Below, one piece after another: positions 27,125 to 34,586 of a stretch of 64,000 nt of DNA. The DNA is from Isoptericola chiayiensis (GTDB lineage Bacteria > Actinomycetota > Actinomycetes > Actinomycetales > Cellulomonadaceae), in contig NZ_JABEZT010000005.1 in assembly GCF_013149805.1 (NCBI RefSeq), positions 148,420 through 212,419 of the forward strand, read 5' to 3'. The notes under the pieces are model-generated. The model ran no database searches, was not told the origin of the DNA, and saw nothing but the letters and a program-made list of their open reading frames with translations. Each line of letters starts with the position of its first letter. Within the stretch, counting starts at the first letter, position 1. A program made the position numbers and the translations under genes.

Positions 27125-27700
27125 ATGCTCTCCTCGATCCGCCGCGGCATCGCGCGCCTGTACTGGCGGCTGAGCCGCTGGCGGCTGCAGTCCGAGCCGG
27201 CACCGCAGCAGGCCGGTCTGCTGATCGGCGCCCCGCACACCTCCAACTGGGACTTCGTCTTCATGCTGGCCATCGCGTGGCGGCTGGGCCTCGACGTGCG
27301 CTGGCTGGGCAAGCACACCCTGTTCACGGGCTGGAAGGGTCCGGTCATGCGCGCGCTGGGCGGTATCCCGGTGGACCGCCGCGACCCGTCGCGCGTGGTC
27401 GCGGAGGTGCTGGAGCACGTGGCTGCCGGCGAGGTCTTCCATCTGGTGGTCACGCCGGAGGGCACCCGTTCGGGTGACGGCTGGAAGTCCGGTTTCTACC
27501 GCATCGCCCGCGAGGCCGACCTGCCGGTCACGCTCGGCTACGTCGACAGCACCACGATGACCACCGGCCTGGGTCCGACGATGCTCCTGTCCGGCGACGT
27601 CCGCGCGGACATGGACCGCATCCGGGAGTTCTACGCCGACAAGGCCGGGGTGAACCCCGAGCTGCGCACCGAGCCGCGTCTGCGCTCGGAGGAGGGCTGA
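27125..27700 (+). CDS. 1-acyl-glycerol-3-phosphate acyltransferase family protein
   Basis: 191 residues. PlsC-type motif HTSNWD (H38-x4-D43) is the catalytic HX4D and PEGTR (111-115) binds the phosphate. It is a short soluble or peripheral member without a clear membrane helix, as in the YihG/MSMEG small acyltransferases. The likely reaction is acyl transfer to a lysophospholipid or related acceptor. It begins 9 nt after the transporter gene and is followed 2 nt later by the GNAT gene, so all three are probably one transcript. Confidence 0.85.
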   Translation: MLSSIRRGIARLYWRLSRWRLQSEPAPQQAGLLIGAPHTSNWDFVFMLAIAWRLGLDVRWLGKHTLFTGWKGPVMRALGGIPVDRRDPSRVVAEVLEHVAAGEVFHLVVTPEGTRSGDGWKSGFYRIAREADLPVTLGYVDSTTMTTGLGPTMLLSGDVRADMDRIREFYADKAGVNPELRTEPRLRSEEG

Positions 27701-27702
27701 GG

Positions 27703-28257
27703 GTGCCCGACGGCGGGAGCCCGGTCCCGCTGCCCGCCGGCGTCGTGCTGCGTCTCCTGCGCGCCGACGACGGCCCGGCGCTGGCGGCGGCCTACACCCG
27801 CGACCGGGCACGGCTCGAGCCCTGGGAACCGACCCGGCCGGAGAACTTCTTCACGGCGGACGGTCAGGCGGACGCGGTGCGCACCACGCTGCGGGAGCAC
27901 GACGCCGGCCGGTGCGCGCCGTTCGTCCTCGAGCACGCGGGCCGGGTCGTCGGGCGGGTGACGCTGAGCGACGTCGTCGGCGGCGCGTTCTGCAACGCGC
28001 ACCTGGGCTATTGGCTCGCCGGCTCGGTGACCGGGCGCGGTGTGATGACCGCGGCCGTCGAGGCGACGCTCGAGCACGCCCGGGACGCGCTGGGGCTGCA
28101 TCGTGTGCAGGCCGCGACGCTGGCGCACAACGCGCCGTCGCAGGCGGTCCTGGTGCGCACGGGGTTCGAGCGGATCGGGTTCGCGCCGCGCTACCTGCGC
28201 ATCGCCGGACGTTGGCAGGACCACGTGCTGTTCCAGCGGATCCTGCACGACGGCTGA
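27703..28257 (+). CDS. GNAT-family N-acetyltransferase (RimJ/RimL type)
   Basis: 184 residues from a GTG at 27703, with GGAGGG about 7 nt upstream overlapping the end of the previous gene. Acetyl-CoA fold strands are seen in VVGRVTLSDVVGG, LGYWLAGSVTGRGVMTAAVEATLEHA (pyrophosphate-binding loop GRGVMT) and LHRVQAATLAHNAPSQAVLVRTGFERIG. RimJ/RimL proteins acetylate N-termini of ribosomal or other proteins, or small molecules; target unknown. Confidence 0.9.
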   Translation: MPDGGSPVPLPAGVVLRLLRADDGPALAAAYTRDRARLEPWEPTRPENFFTADGQADAVRTTLREHDAGRCAPFVLEHAGRVVGRVTLSDVVGGAFCNAHLGYWLAGSVTGRGVMTAAVEATLEHARDALGLHRVQAATLAHNAPSQAVLVRTGFERIGFAPRYLRIAGRWQDHVLFQRILHDG

Positions 28258-28340
28258 ACGGCAGGGGTGTCCGGGTCGCCGTCCGGTGCGACAGGACCGC
28301 CGCGTTCGGGACGCCCGGCCCGAGCCCGGCGCGGCCGGCA

Positions 28341-28483
28341 GTGGCTGGGATCGCAGGTGTCTCGTTCGCAGGTGTCCGGACGGCGGGATCCATGACATCT
28401 CGGCACGCTCCAGTCCCGCCAGACGTCATTCTCACGCCAGGCGGGATCAGCGCGCGCCACACGGCACCGGATCCCGCCATCCC
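28341..28483. repeat. Intergenic patch of short inverted and direct repeats
   Basis: A 15-bp-spaced direct pair CGCAGGTGTC (28352 and 28367) is followed by copies of GGCGGGATC in forward (28382, 28440) and reverse orientation (TCCCGCC at 28414, GATCCCGCC at 28470). Together they fill most of the 297-bp gap before the ECF sigma gene. Less regular than the 20-bp arrays. No reading frame or promoter could be assigned within it. Confidence 0.5.
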
Positions 28484-28554
28484 TGCACCCCCGAGAAAGA
28501 CAACCAGTTCGGCGGCCTGACGTAAGTCGCGCCCGGCCCGGGACACTACGTGGT

Positions 28555-29139
28555 GTGAGCAATCCCGACGACGACGCCGACCCGGACCACCTGGACGACG
28601 CCGCAGCAGCCCGGCTGGCCGCGCTGTGGGACGCCCACGCCGTGCGCCTGCACGCCTACGCGCTCCGGCACAGCGACCCCGACACCGCCCAGGACCTCCT
28701 GTCCGAGACCTTCCTCGTCGCCTGGCGACGCCTGCCGGACGTCCCGGCCGACGCTCTGCCCTGGCTGCTCGTCGTGGCCCGCAACCTCCTGCACGCCGAC
28801 CGCCGTGCCCAGGTCCGCCGTCGGGAGCTGGCCACCGAGCTGACCCGCCTGGAACGCGCCGCGCCCGCCGTCACCGGCACCCCCGAGTCGCTGGCGACCG
28901 AGCGCGAGACCCTGCTGCACGGGTTGGCGGCACTCAGCGAGAAGGAGCGCGAGGCGCTCCTGCTGGTCGCCTGGGACGGCCTCGCCCCGGCGCAGGCCGC
29001 CGACGTCGCCGGGTGCACGACGGCGGCGCTCCACGTCCGCCTGCACCGCGCACGACGGCGCCTCGCAGCCGCCGTCGACCGTCCCGACGGCAGCACCCGG
29101 GCCGCGCAGTCCCCCACGTCCTCGAGGAGGTCGGCATGA
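28555..29139 (+). CDS. ECF-type RNA polymerase sigma factor
   Basis: 194 residues from a GTG at 28555. Sigma region 2 is visible in LHAYALRHSDPDTAQDLLSETFLVAWRRL and ALPWLLVVARNLLHADRRA, region 4 in LSEKEREALLLVAWDGLAPAQAADVAGCTTAALHVRLHRARRRL. No C-terminal extension beyond a short Ser/Arg tail. The next gene starts inside its stop codon (ATGA) and encodes a one-pass membrane protein, the usual arrangement for an ECF sigma and its membrane anti-sigma or partner. Confidence 0.92.
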   Translation: MSNPDDDADPDHLDDAAAARLAALWDAHAVRLHAYALRHSDPDTAQDLLSETFLVAWRRLPDVPADALPWLLVVARNLLHADRRAQVRRRELATELTRLERAAPAVTGTPESLATERETLLHGLAALSEKEREALLLVAWDGLAPAQAADVAGCTTAALHVRLHRARRRLAAAVDRPDGSTRAAQSPTSSRRSA

Positions 29140-30476
29140 GCGACAGCACCATCGACGAGCGCCTCTCGCGCCTCGCGCCGACCGGGTCGCCGGACCCCGA
29201 ACGGTTCACCGCGGCCCGCGCCGAGCTGCTCGCTGCCGTCGCGACCGATCGCCGAGAGCCCGCAGCCGCGCACGCCGGCGACATGTCGACCCACCTGGCG
29301 CAGGTCCCCGTGGACGTCGTCGTCCCAGGGCCGTCACATCGCCGAGGTCGCCGCCGTGCAGCCTGGTCGTTAGCGGCGGCCGCAGTGGTCCTGGTGGCCG
29401 GTGTCGCTCTCTTCTTCCGCCCCGCGGAGCCCGTCCCGGCGAGCGGTGAGATGGTCGACGCGTGCCGCGACCTGCTGACCACGCAGGTGCCTGGCATGCC
29501 AGAACCCGTCCTGGCCGCCGGTGCTCGCCTGATCGCGTCAGAGGACCTCGACGGCACGGCGTTGGTCCTCTTCGCCCCCGCCGATCCCGATGACGGCGAC
29601 CCGGCGCTGTGCCACGTACCCGACGGCGACCTCTCGCGCACGACCTTCACCCGGGTCGGTGACGCCTCGGGCAGCACGGCACCGGCTGTCGACGAGGTCA
29701 CGGAGTCGGGCACGGCGGCCACCGAACCGCTGGAGCTCAGCGACCGGCACAGCGCGGCCGCCGCCTGGGGCCGAGTCGGAGAAACCGTCGAGAGCGTGAC
29801 AGTGACCACGGCCGACGGCCAGGAGGTCGAGGGTGTCGTGTCCGACGGCTACTGGGTCGCATGGTGGCTGCGCGATGCCCCGGCAGCAGACATCGCCGAC
29901 CCGTCCGACGTCGTGGCCGCCGTCACCTGGACGCTGACGGACGGCGACGAGCTGTCCCGCACCGCAGCCTGGCCCGGGGCCGATGAGTGGAACCCACAAG
30001 CCGAGCGACGCCGCGAGGAGTGCCGCTCCATCCGGAACTGGCAGACCGGCGAACGGGTCTCACCTGTGCTGGAAGACCAGGTGTACGGGTACGGGACGAC
30101 GCTGTACGCCACCGACAGCACGTACCGCCTGTGCGTCCAGGAGATCAGCCCGCCGTACGAGCTGCTGGGGCAGTCGGCCGGCACCCGCACCGACGGCCCG
30201 CCGGCGCCCGACGGGATCGGTACGGGGTTCGGTGCCGGGTTCGGCGGGATCCAGTCGTTGTACGGCCAGGTCGGCAGCGACGTCGACCAGGTGGTCGTCA
30301 CGCTGGAGGACGGGACCCGGATCGACGCCGAGATCCAGAACGGCTACTGGCTGGCCCAAGCACAGGACCCGACACCACGCGCGGACGACGGCGGCCCGTG
30401 GGACGGCGCCGAGCTGGCCTGGTACCTCGCCGACGGTTCGCTCGGCGGTCGACAGGCCGCCACCCACCACTCCTGA
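29136..30476 (+). CDS. Single-pass membrane protein coupled to the ECF sigma gene, putative anti-sigma/sensor
   Basis: 446 residues from the ATG at 29136 (4-nt overlap with sigma). A ~74-residue cytoplasmic N-terminus (no zinc-finger HxxxCxxC) precedes a membrane helix at 75-94 and a large external part. The latter has two related modules of about 70 residues: GRVGETVESVTVTTADG...GYWVAWW and GQVGSDVDQVVVTLEDG...GYWLAQA. The coupling and topology suggest the N-terminus sequesters the sigma factor and the ectodomain senses a signal. No known anti-sigma domain was recognised, so this is contextual inference. Confidence 0.7.
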   Translation: MSDSTIDERLSRLAPTGSPDPERFTAARAELLAAVATDRREPAAAHAGDMSTHLAQVPVDVVVPGPSHRRGRRRAAWSLAAAAVVLVAGVALFFRPAEPVPASGEMVDACRDLLTTQVPGMPEPVLAAGARLIASEDLDGTALVLFAPADPDDGDPALCHVPDGDLSRTTFTRVGDASGSTAPAVDEVTESGTAATEPLELSDRHSAAAAWGRVGETVESVTVTTADGQEVEGVVSDGYWVAWWLRDAPAADIADPSDVVAAVTWTLTDGDELSRTAAWPGADEWNPQAERRREECRSIRNWQTGERVSPVLEDQVYGYGTTLYATDSTYRLCVQEISPPYELLGQSAGTRTDGPPAPDGIGTGFGAGFGGIQSLYGQVGSDVDQVVVTLEDGTRIDAEIQNGYWLAQAQDPTPRADDGGPWDGAELAWYLADGSLGGRQAATHHS

Positions 30477-30493
30477 CCGTGCCGGGACAGCAT

Positions 30494-30534
30494 CCCGCCC
30501 GGCCGTCGACGGGGGAGGTCGACGACCGGGCGGG
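30494..30534. terminator. Bidirectional hairpin terminator
   Basis: 17-bp arms (30494-30510 and 30518-30534, one mismatch) with a 7-nt loop lie between the convergent sigma-partner and universal stress protein genes. It starts 18 nt after one stop and ends 14 nt before the other. Confidence 0.78.
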
Positions 30535-30547
30535 GCGGCACACGGGT

Positions 30548-31465
30548 TCAGCGCGGTTCGTGGGCGATCATCACCGGGCACGTCGCGTGCCGGACCAGCT
30601 TGTCGGGCACCGAGCCCAGCACCCGCCCTACGAGCGCCGAGTGCTTGCGGCCGCCGACCACGACGACGTCGTGACGGCTGAGCCGCTCGCGCAGCACGTC
30701 GGTGATGACACCGGTGACGACTTCCGTGGTGACCTCGACGCGGGGGAACTTCTCCGTCCAGCGGGCCATGATCCGGTCCAGGTGCTCCCGTGCCTCGTCG
30801 CGGTACTCCTGCGACATCGCGGTGACCATGGCGTACGGGCCCGCGATGAAGTCTGGGTGCACCGCGTGCACCACGAGCAGCGGTGCGGCGGCGTCCTCGG
30901 CCTCCGCGAAGGCCTGCTCGAGGACGCGGTCGGCCTGGTCGTCGGTGTCGACGGCGGCGACGACGCGCCAGACCGGGCCGACGCCGTCGCACGGCGACTT
31001 CGAGACCTGGGCCATCGGGTCGGTGGGCACGATGACGACGGACCCGCGGGCCATCGCCGCCACGGCGGACGAGACGGACCCGAGCACGACGCGGTCGAAC
31101 CCGCCGAGGCCTCGCTGCCCGACCACCACGAGCCGGTCCGGGCCGGTGCGGCTCACGAGGATCCCAGCCGGCGTACCGGCGACGACCTCCCACTCCACGT
31201 GCTCGGCATCGGGGACCGCGGGGACCCGGCACTCGCGCAGCTCGGACAGCTGCCGTGCCGCCGCACCCACGACGTCCTGGGCGCGCTCGCGCATGGCCTC
31301 CATCCCCAGCCCGTACCCCTCCTCCGAGGGGGACACCGGCACGCTGTACGCGCTCAGCACGGTCAGGTTCGCCCGGCGGCGCACCGCCTCGGCGGCCGCC
31401 CACCGCAGGGCCTGGTCACCGGCGACCGAACCGTCGATGCCCACGATCACTCGATTGCTGTTCAT
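30548..31465 (-). CDS. Universal stress protein, two tandem USP domains
   Basis: 305 residues from the ATG at 31465. Domain 1 begins RVIVGIDGSVAGDQALRWAAAEAVRR and ends with the ATP-loop-like GQRGLGGFDRVVLGSVSSAVA; domain 2 begins VWRVVAAVDTDDQADRVLEQAFAEA and ends VVGGRKHSALVGRVLGSVPDKLVRHATCPVMI. Both carry the G-x2-G-x9-G-[ST] nucleotide-binding pattern. Tandem USPs of this type (Rv1996/Rv2623-like) belong to the dormancy regulon in mycobacteria. A candidate DosR box lies 77 bp upstream, shared with the divergent dosS. Confidence 0.93.
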   Translation of the reverse strand: MNSNRVIVGIDGSVAGDQALRWAAAEAVRRRANLTVLSAYSVPVSPSEEGYGLGMEAMRERAQDVVGAAARQLSELRECRVPAVPDAEHVEWEVVAGTPAGILVSRTGPDRLVVVGQRGLGGFDRVVLGSVSSAVAAMARGSVVIVPTDPMAQVSKSPCDGVGPVWRVVAAVDTDDQADRVLEQAFAEAEDAAAPLLVVHAVHPDFIAGPYAMVTAMSQEYRDEAREHLDRIMARWTEKFPRVEVTTEVVTGVITDVLRERLSRHDVVVVGGRKHSALVGRVLGSVPDKLVRHATCPVMIAHEPR

Positions 31466-31541
31466 GGCTTCCTCCGTTCCTCTGCTCCCAGTGGGCCACG
31501 GCGGTGCCACCCCGCGGCAGTGCCGCACGCCCCGACCTGCC

Positions 31542-31555
31542 GGGCCGAAGGTCCC
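31542..31555. promoter_or_regulatory. Candidate DosR/DevR box between USP and dosS
   Basis: On the minus strand GGGACCTTCGGCCC matches 11 of 14 positions of the mycobacterial DosR core GGGACTWWAGTCCC, including GGGAC, TT, G and CCC. It lies 77 bp upstream of the USP start and 36 bp upstream of the dosS start. The longer context GCCGAAGGTCCCG..GGACACGCT recurs at 34573, upstream of doxX-dosR. Confidence 0.6.
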
Positions 31556-31590
31556 GGGCCGGACACGCTCGCCGGCGCTACCGTGGCCTC

Positions 31591-33207
31591 ATGGCCGACG
31601 ACGCGGACGTGCTGCTCGACGCGGTGCTGGCCGTCGGACGGGGGATCGAGCTCGAGTCGACGCTGTACCGGCTCGTGCAGGTCGCGACCGACGTGGTGGA
31701 CGCCCGGTACGGGGCGCTGGGCGTCCTGGGCGACGACGGCATGATCGCCCAGTTCCTCACGGTCGGGCTCGACGACGCCGAGATCGCGGCGATCGGTCCG
31801 TACCCGCGCGGTCACGGGCTGCTCGGCGAGCTGATCCGGCACCCCGTCCCGCTGCGGCTGCCCGACATCGGCAGCGACCCGCGCTCGGTCGGGTTCCCGC
31901 CGCACCACCCGCCGATGGGGTCCTTCCTCGGTGTGCCGCTGCGGGTGCACGGCAGCCCGTTCGGCAACCTCTACCTCACCGAGAAGCGCGGCGGCGCGCA
32001 GTTCTCGGAGCGGGACGAGCAGCTCGTGCGGGGCCTGGCCTCGGCGGCGAGCGTCGCCGTCGAGAACGCGCGGCTGTACGACGAGGCACGGCTGCGGGAA
32101 CGCTGGGCGCACGGCAACGACGAGATCTCGCGCCACCTGCTGGAGGGCGACGCGCCCTCGGATGTGCTGGCACTCGTCGCCGAGGAGGCCATGCGCCTGG
32201 CCGCGGCGGACGTCGCACTGCTCGCGACGGTCTCCGAGGACTCCCCGGACCACCTGCTCGTGCGGGCGGCGCTCGGACCGGGCACCGACGACCTGGTGGG
32301 CACCGTCGTCCCGCTCGAGGGCACCTTCGCCGCGGAGGCCTACACCTCGGGACGCCCGCAGGTCTCGCACGACGGCGCCCTCGACGGCCGCGAGACCCTC
32401 ACGGCGCACCCGGCGAGCGTCGTCGGCCCGGTCGCGGTCCTGCCGCTGGGGGGACCGGGCCGCACGGCGGGCGTGCTGTCCGTGGGAAGACGGCGCGGCA
32501 CCTCCCCGTTCCCCGGCGTCGTCGTGGACGCCCTGGCCGCGTTCGCGTCGCAGGCCGCCGTCGCGCTCGAGCTCGCCGAGCGTCGTCTCGACGCGGCGCG
32601 GCTCGCGGTGATGCGCGACCGGGACCGGATCGCGCGCGACCTGCACGACCTCGCGATCCAGCGCCTCTACGCCACGGGACTCAGCCTGGACGCCGTGGGG
32701 CGCCGTCTCGAGGACCGGCCCGACGTCGCCGCTCGGGTGGGGCGTGCCGTCGACGACCTCGACGAGACCATCAGCCTGATCCGCACCACGATCCGCGACC
32801 TGCAGCCCTCCCCCGGCCCCGGACGACGCGTCGGACTGCGTGCCCGCCTGTCGGCGGAGATCGAGGCGGCCACCCGGACCCTTCCCTTCAAGCCCGTGCT
32901 GCGCACCTCCGGCCCGGTGGACGCGCTGATCCAGCCGGCGATCGGCGACCACCTCGTGGCCGTGCTGCGCGAGACGCTGTCCAACGTGTCCCGGCACGCC
33001 GACGCCCGGCGCACCGACGTCGAGCTGGTCCTGGGGGACGACGTGGTCCTCACCGTGACGGACGACGGCTGCGGGATCCCCGCGGACGCCGCCCCGAGCG
33101 GGCTGGCGAACCTGGAGCACCGTGCCGCCGACCTGGGCGGCGAGTTCTCCGTGGAGCGGATGCACCCGGGGACCCGGGTCCGCTGGCGGGTACCGCTGCG
33201 TCGGTGA
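31591..33207 (+). CDS. dosS: DosS/DosT-type GAF-GAF histidine kinase, probable haem redox/O2 sensor
   Basis: 538 residues. GAF-A (about 20-165) contains GFPPHHPPMGSFLGVPLRV; His106 aligns with the proximal haem ligand His149 of M. tuberculosis DosS (GFPPYHPPM). GAF-B spans about 185-330. HisKA_3 has the phospho-acceptor in RIARDLHDLAIQRL (His352), and HATPase_c ends with SGLANLEHRAADLGGEF. No membrane segment, as in DosS. It should phosphorylate DosR under hypoxia, NO or CO. It converges on dosR, whose stop is 22 nt away, and diverges from the USP gene. The mycobacterial comparison is from memory of the DosS sequence. Confidence 0.9.
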   Translation: MADDADVLLDAVLAVGRGIELESTLYRLVQVATDVVDARYGALGVLGDDGMIAQFLTVGLDDAEIAAIGPYPRGHGLLGELIRHPVPLRLPDIGSDPRSVGFPPHHPPMGSFLGVPLRVHGSPFGNLYLTEKRGGAQFSERDEQLVRGLASAASVAVENARLYDEARLRERWAHGNDEISRHLLEGDAPSDVLALVAEEAMRLAAADVALLATVSEDSPDHLLVRAALGPGTDDLVGTVVPLEGTFAAEAYTSGRPQVSHDGALDGRETLTAHPASVVGPVAVLPLGGPGRTAGVLSVGRRRGTSPFPGVVVDALAAFASQAAVALELAERRLDAARLAVMRDRDRIARDLHDLAIQRLYATGLSLDAVGRRLEDRPDVAARVGRAVDDLDETISLIRTTIRDLQPSPGPGRRVGLRARLSAEIEAATRTLPFKPVLRTSGPVDALIQPAIGDHLVAVLRETLSNVSRHADARRTDVELVLGDDVVLTVTDDGCGIPADAAPSGLANLEHRAADLGGEFSVERMHPGTRVRWRVPLRR

Positions 33208-33229
33208 CCGCGGGTCCGTACCCCGGCGG

Positions 33230-33877
33230 TCAGGCGTCGCGCTGCAGCCGGGTGGCGAGCACGGCGGCCTGGACCCGCCGCTCGAGGCCGAGCTTGGCCA
33301 GGATGTGGGAGACGTAGTTCTTGACGGTCTTCTCGGCGAGGTAGAGCTCGGCGCCGATCTGCCGGTTGGTGAGACCCTGGCCGACGAGCGCGAGCACCTT
33401 CTGCTCCTGCTCGGTGAGCTCGGCGAGCGGGTCCTCGTCGTGGCGCGACTGGCTGCGCAGGCGTTCCATGACGGCGGCCGTGGTGCGGGGGTCGAGCGTG
33501 GACCCGCCGGCGGCGACGGTACGGATCGCGGCGACGACGTCGGTGCCCCGCACCTGCTTGAGCACGTAGCCGGCGGCTCCGGCCATGATGGCGTCGACGA
33601 GGGCCTCGTCGTCGTCGAACGAGGTGAGCATCAGGCAGGCGACGTCCATGCGGGAGCGCAGCTCACGGCACACGGTCACCCCGTCGCCGTCGGGCAGGCG
33701 CACGTCCAGCACGACGACGTCCGGGGTGAGGGCGGGGACACGGGCGAGCGCCTGGGCGGCCGTGCCGGCCTCGCCGACCACCTCGAGGTCCGGTTCGGCC
33801 TCGACGAGGTCGGCGACTCCTCGGCGGACGATCTCGTGGTCGTCCACGAGGAACACCCGCACGGGCTGCTCTGCCAT
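33230..33877 (-). CDS. dosR: DosR/DevR-type response regulator
   Basis: 215 residues. The opening [32 protein letters not shown], the acceptor Asp58 in [14 protein letters not shown], and Lys in GYVLKQVRG are all DosR-like. The NarL/LuxR C-terminal domain ([22 protein letters not shown]...[16 protein letters not shown]) includes the KNYVS recognition-helix pattern. It is 18 nt downstream of doxX on the same strand, so doxX-dosR is probably transcribed from a promoter with two DosR boxes, giving positive feedback. Confidence 0.92.
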   Translation of the reverse strand: MAEQPVRVFLVDDHEIVRRGVADLVEAEPDLEVVGEAGTAAQALARVPALTPDVVVLDVRLPDGDGVTVCRELRSRMDVACLMLTSFDDDEALVDAIMAGAAGYVLKQVRGTDVVAAIRTVAAGGSTLDPRTTAAVMERLRSQSRHDEDPLAELTEQEQKVLALVGQGLTNRQIGAELYLAEKTVKNYVSHILAKLGLERRVQAAVLATRLQRDA

Positions 33878-33895
33878 GTCCTTACGGTAGGGCAG

Positions 33896-34435
33896 TCAGC
33901 GCAGCCACGGGAAGCGCTGGACCAGGTCGGTCGCGGCCCACTGCTTGCCGAGCCCGAGGGTGTCCCCGGCGGCGACGGCGGCCAGCCCGATCAGCAGGAC
34001 GGCGTCGACCAGGTGGTAGTCCACGAACGGGTTGTTGGCCAGCGGCAGCGACGCGAGCCACATGAGCAGCAGCAGGACGGCACCGGAGACGGCGGCGATC
34101 CGCATGCCGATGCCGAGCAGCAGCGCCAGGCCGATGCCGAGCAGACCGAGCATGAAGAGCCAGTCGATGACGGCGCTGCCGGCCATCGTGCCGAAGAAGT
34201 CCCCGAACGTGCCCTCGACGTTGGACAGGTATCCCGTGGTGGGCGACCCGCCCTCGATCCAGGCGCGCTCGGCGGGGGTGGCGACGCCGAGTCCGAAGGT
34301 CTTGTCGAGGAAGGCCCAGAGGAACTCGACGGCGATCAGGATCCGCACGATCGCGAACGTGTAGGCCGCGACGGGCGATATCTGGTGCTCGTGCACGGTC
34401 GGTGACGGGACCTCGTGCGCGGCGGCGGTGGACAT
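33896..34435 (-). CDS. DoxX-family membrane protein
   Basis: 179 residues with four hydrophobic helices (about 25-45, 85-108, 112-132, 142-160). The motif RILIAVEFLWAFLDKTFGLG and the central GxxIDWLFMLGLLGIGLALLLGIGMR are DoxX-like. DoxX relatives participate in respiratory quinol or thiosulfate oxidation and in redox-stress membrane complexes. Co-transcription with dosR and placement behind DosR boxes suggests a hypoxia-induced membrane redox function. Confidence 0.87.
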   Translation of the reverse strand: MSTAAAHEVPSPTVHEHQISPVAAYTFAIVRILIAVEFLWAFLDKTFGLGVATPAERAWIEGGSPTTGYLSNVEGTFGDFFGTMAGSAVIDWLFMLGLLGIGLALLLGIGMRIAAVSGAVLLLLMWLASLPLANNPFVDYHLVDAVLLIGLAAVAAGDTLGLGKQWAATDLVQRFPWLR

Positions 34436-34549
34436 GTCGATCTCCTCCTTCGGCCGGGAGGCCGGTGTCGGCGCCGGGACGGTCCCGGCGTCGAGACCAG
34501 CCTCGCCGTCCCGGCCGGGCCGCGGCAGGGTGCAACGTCCCCGACCTGC

Positions 34550-34584
34550 AGGTCGATGGTCCCCTCGCCGGAGCCGAAGGTCCC
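34550..34584. promoter_or_regulatory. Two candidate DosR boxes upstream of doxX-dosR
   Basis: Minus-strand GGGACCATCGACCT (34550-34563) and GGGACCTTCGGCTC (34571-34584) are 21 bp apart, two helical turns, and 115-150 bp upstream of the doxX start. Each keeps GGGACC.TCG.C of the box at 31542. The distal box ends two bases before the stop codon of the upstream metallopeptidase gene. Confidence 0.6.
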
Positions 34585-34586
34585 GA

